Assembly: GCA_020634575.1 (NCBI GenBank)
Contig: JACKBM010000025.1
Coordinates: forward strand, 1 to 64,000
Source: Ardenticatenales bacterium
Lineage (GTDB): Bacteria; Chloroflexota; Anaerolineae; Promineifilales; Promineifilaceae
Reading direction: 5' to 3'
DNA: 64,000 bases
Both the position numbers and the translations under genes were made by a program. The notes below the pieces were generated by a model. That model did no database searches and was not told the DNA's origin. It saw only the letters and a program-made list of their open reading frames with translations. Shown here in pieces: positions 61,771 to 64,000 of the stretch (its first letter is position 1; each line of letters begins with the position of its first letter).

Positions 61771-64000
61771 ATGTCCCAAGAACAATTCGCTGGCTTGCTG
61801 AAATGGCGTAGTATCGGGCCGTTTCGGGGAGGTCGGGTTGTCGCCGTGGCCGGTGATTGCCATGACCGCAATGTCTTTTACTTCGGAGCCTGTGCCGGTG
61901 GCGTCTGGAAAACGGATGATGGCGGCACTTTCTGGAAAAACATCTCCGACGGCTATTTCAACACCGCCGCCGTCGGCGCCCTGGCGGTCTCCGAAAGCGA
62001 CCCCAATGTGATTTACGCCGGCACCGGCGAAACAACCATCCGCCTCGATGTTTCCTACGGGGACGGCGTCTACAAGACGGCCGACGGCGGCCGCACCTGG
62101 ACCCATTGCGGCCTGAAAGATACCCGCTTCATCGGCAAAATCCGTATCCACCCGACCAATCCCGATATCGTCTACGTCGCCGCCCTTGGCCACGCTTTTG
62201 GCCCGAACGAGGAGCGGGGCGTCTTCAAATCCACCGATGGCGGGGCTACCTGGCGCCGAGTGCTCTACAAGAGCGACAAGGCCGGCGCCGTCGACCTCAC
62301 CATTGATCCGAACAACCCGCGCATCCTCTACGCCACAGTCTGGGAGACCTACCGGAATTTCTGGATGATGTCCAGCGGTGGCGAGGACAGTGGTCTGTGG
62401 AAATCAACCGACGGCGGCGAAACCTGGACCGAGATCACCAAGAATCCTGGCCTGCCTGGCGATGTCTGGGGCAAGGCAGCCGTAGCTGCTTCCCCGGCCA
62501 AACCGGGCCGGGTCTGGGCGCTGATCGAGAACAAGAAAGGCGGCATGTACCGTTCTGACGATTATGGCGACAGCTGGTCGATGGTCAGCGACAAGACGGA
62601 CCTGCTCTCGCGGGCCTGGTATTACACCCACGTAACAGCTGATCCCCAGGATGGCGACACCGTTTACGTTAATAACCTGCGCCTGTGGAAATCAACTGAT
62701 GGCGGTCGCACCTACGACATGATCGGCACGCCGCATGGCGACAACCATGATCTCTGGATCGACCCCGCCGACAACAGCCGCATGATTCAGGGTAACGACG
62801 GCGGCGCCAACGTCTCCTACAACGCCGGCACAACCTGGTCGACCATCTACAATCAGCCGACCGGCCAGATTTACCGGTTGGACACGGACAACCGCAAGCC
62901 GTACCGTGTCTACGGCACCCAGCAGGACAACAGCAGCCTGAGTGTGCCCAGCCGGACGCACCACAGCTCCATCACCTGGCAGGATTGTTACCTGGCCGGT
63001 AGCGGTGAAAGCGGCTGGATCGCTTGCGACCCGGAGGACCCGGACATCACCTACGTCGGCGCGATTGGCAGTTCGCCGGGCGGCGGCAATGCGCTGCAAC
63101 GGTATGATCATCGCACCCGCGAGATCCGGCTGGTGACGACCTGGCCGCGTGGTTGGCGGGGCCATGGTGCGGATAAGTGGAAATATCGTTTCGCCTGGAC
63201 CTATCCCATCGTCTTTTCCAAGCATGAGAAAGGCCGGCTCTACGCTGGTGGCAATTTCCTGTTCAAGACGACCAATGAAGGGCAGAGCTGGCAGCCGATC
63301 AGCCCTGACCTGACGCGGGCAGACCCGGCCACGCTGGGCATTTCCGGCGGTCCGGTCAATCGCGAAATTGGTGCGGCTGAGACTTATGCCACCATTTTTG
63401 CCGTGGACGAGAGCAACCACGAAGCCGGCGTCATCTGGACCGGCAGCGATGATGGCCTGATCCATGTGAGCCGCGACGACGGCGCCAGCTGGACCAATGT
63501 CACCCCGGCCGATCTGCCGGCATGGAGCTGTGTCCACACCATCGAATGTTCGCCGCACGACGCCGGCACCGTTTACGTGGCCATCACCCGTTACAAGATG
63601 GATGATTACGCGCCCTACCTGTACAAGACGACTGATTATGGCCAGAGCTGGACACGTATCAACGACGGAATTGCCGACGACCATTGGACGCGGGTGATCC
63701 GGGCTGACCCGGCGCGCCAGGGTTTGTTGTATGCTGGTACCGAGGCGGGGCTGTACATCTCCTTTGACGATGGCGCCTCCTGGGAACAATTCCAGCTCAA
63801 CCTGCCCATCTGCCCCATCTACGACCTGAAAATTAAGGACAATGACCTGGTCGCGGCGACCCACGGCCGGGCGTTCTGGGTGTTGGATGACATCACGCCG
63901 CTGCATCAGTTTGACGGGGCGATCCAGAGCAAGAAAGCGCATCTGTTCACGCCTCGGGAGACGCTGCGGCCGATGCCTTTTGTCTTTGAAGGCAACTTCA
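61771..64000 (+). CDS. BNR/sortilin-type beta-propeller protein, partial
   Basis: An open frame from ATG 61771 (GAGGAG upstream) to the window end, 743 codons so far. It carries about ten Asp-box repeats of the form S-x-D-G-G-x-T-W ([45 protein letters not shown] and others), which build two beta-propellers like VPS10/sortilin or xyloglucanase-type proteins. No signal peptide is visible at this start. No catalytic residues can be assigned. The gene continues beyond the window. Confidence 0.88.
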   Translation, partial: MSQEQFAGLLKWRSIGPFRGGRVVAVAGDCHDRNVFYFGACAGGVWKTDDGGTFWKNISDGYFNTAAVGALAVSESDPNVIYAGTGETTIRLDVSYGDGVYKTADGGRTWTHCGLKDTRFIGKIRIHPTNPDIVYVAALGHAFGPNEERGVFKSTDGGATWRRVLYKSDKAGAVDLTIDPNNPRILYATVWETYRNFWMMSSGGEDSGLWKSTDGGETWTEITKNPGLPGDVWGKAAVAASPAKPGRVWALIENKKGGMYRSDDYGDSWSMVSDKTDLLSRAWYYTHVTADPQDGDTVYVNNLRLWKSTDGGRTYDMIGTPHGDNHDLWIDPADNSRMIQGNDGGANVSYNAGTTWSTIYNQPTGQIYRLDTDNRKPYRVYGTQQDNSSLSVPSRTHHSSITWQDCYLAGSGESGWIACDPEDPDITYVGAIGSSPGGGNALQRYDHRTREIRLVTTWPRGWRGHGADKWKYRFAWTYPIVFSKHEKGRLYAGGNFLFKTTNEGQSWQPISPDLTRADPATLGISGGPVNREIGAAETYATIFAVDESNHEAGVIWTGSDDGLIHVSRDDGASWTNVTPADLPAWSCVHTIECSPHDAGTVYVAITRYKMDDYAPYLYKTTDYGQSWTRINDGIADDHWTRVIRADPARQGLLYAGTEAGLYISFDDGASWEQFQLNLPICPIYDLKIKDNDLVAATHGRAFWVLDDITPLHQFDGAIQSKKAHLFTPRETLRPMPFVFEGNF

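Noticed and set aside
62692..63942. A 416-codon minus-strand open frame
   Set aside because: It is antisense to the BNR-repeat gene, which has ten clear Asp-box repeats in its own frame.

Overview
This looks like a Chloroflexota (Anaerolineae/Caldilineae-type) chromosome fragment, probably from a metagenome assembly. That placement is an inference from gene content: coenzyme F420 enzymes (NADPH:F420 reductase, a PPOX-class F420 protein, an LLM-class oxidoreductase), a SHMT-GcvT fusion, a BaeRF family 3 protein, and GC-rich DNA with many short palindromic repeats. I saw no rRNA, tRNA, CRISPR array, transposase or phage gene.

Layout. 0-5.5 kb: cytoplasmic histidine kinase, thioredoxin, F420 reductase, Trm112-like protein, F420-dependent PPOX protein, CheY-like receiver, GNAT acetyltransferase, threonine/serine dehydratase. 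5.5-8.7 kb: structured leader and two tandem CNNM/CBS/CorC membrane proteins. 8.8-10.7 kb: two membrane-anchored YceI paralogues.

10.9-21.6 kb is the outstanding region: a single minus-strand array of ten genes behind a good sigma70-like promoter. In order it encodes a dynamin-like GTPase, a helical/beta-sandwich linker protein, a cytosolic CAP-domain protein, a ThiF/E1-like enzyme with a C-terminal extension, a ubiquitin-like protein ending in Ala-Gly, an E2-like protein with HPN motif and catalytic Cys at eukaryotic spacing, two JAMM peptidases (one with a transmembrane segment and an outer domain), and two RING/PHD-like zinc proteins (one membrane anchored). This is a complete predicted E1-E2-E3-Ubl-deconjugase system tied to membranes. 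A short acidic beta-strand motif (I-x-I-T-x-[DE]-D-[LV]) recurs about nine times in four of its proteins and may be its docking code. Hairpins and a possible internal promoter around the Ubl gene suggest the Ubl is made in excess.

21.9-44.4 kb: metabolic genes, mostly intact: xanthine dehydrogenase-family Mo subunit, PadR regulator with GyrI-like protein, MFS exporter, tungsten aldehyde:ferredoxin oxidoreductase family, GMC oxidoreductase, GlyA-GcvT fusion, GH13, CBS protein, GreA, BaeRF3, enolase-superfamily dehydratase, class V aminotransferase, CoA-binding protein, HhH protein, sulfatase. One broken epimerase lies at 39.3-40.2 kb.

44.6-64 kb: catabolic and scavenging genes (Rieske oxygenase, aldo/keto reductase, MDR dehydrogenase, LigB-type dioxygenase plus HpaB, M20 peptidase plus nucleoside hydrolase, sarcosine oxidase-like enzyme, a partial BNR-repeat protein). 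Between 45.6 and 55.5 kb six genes carry multiple frameshifts (phosphatase, LLM oxidoreductase, gamma-glutamyltransferase, class III aminotransferase, sulfotransferase, SAM methyltransferase) while others in between are intact.

Genome-scale sequence habits are also striking: the 10-mer palindrome ACCGGCCGGT occurs 21 times by my count, clusters of ACCCGWCGGGT palindromes sit in intergenic gaps, and two families of long inverted repeats (GCAGATT-type and CACGGATT-type) sit at gene ends.
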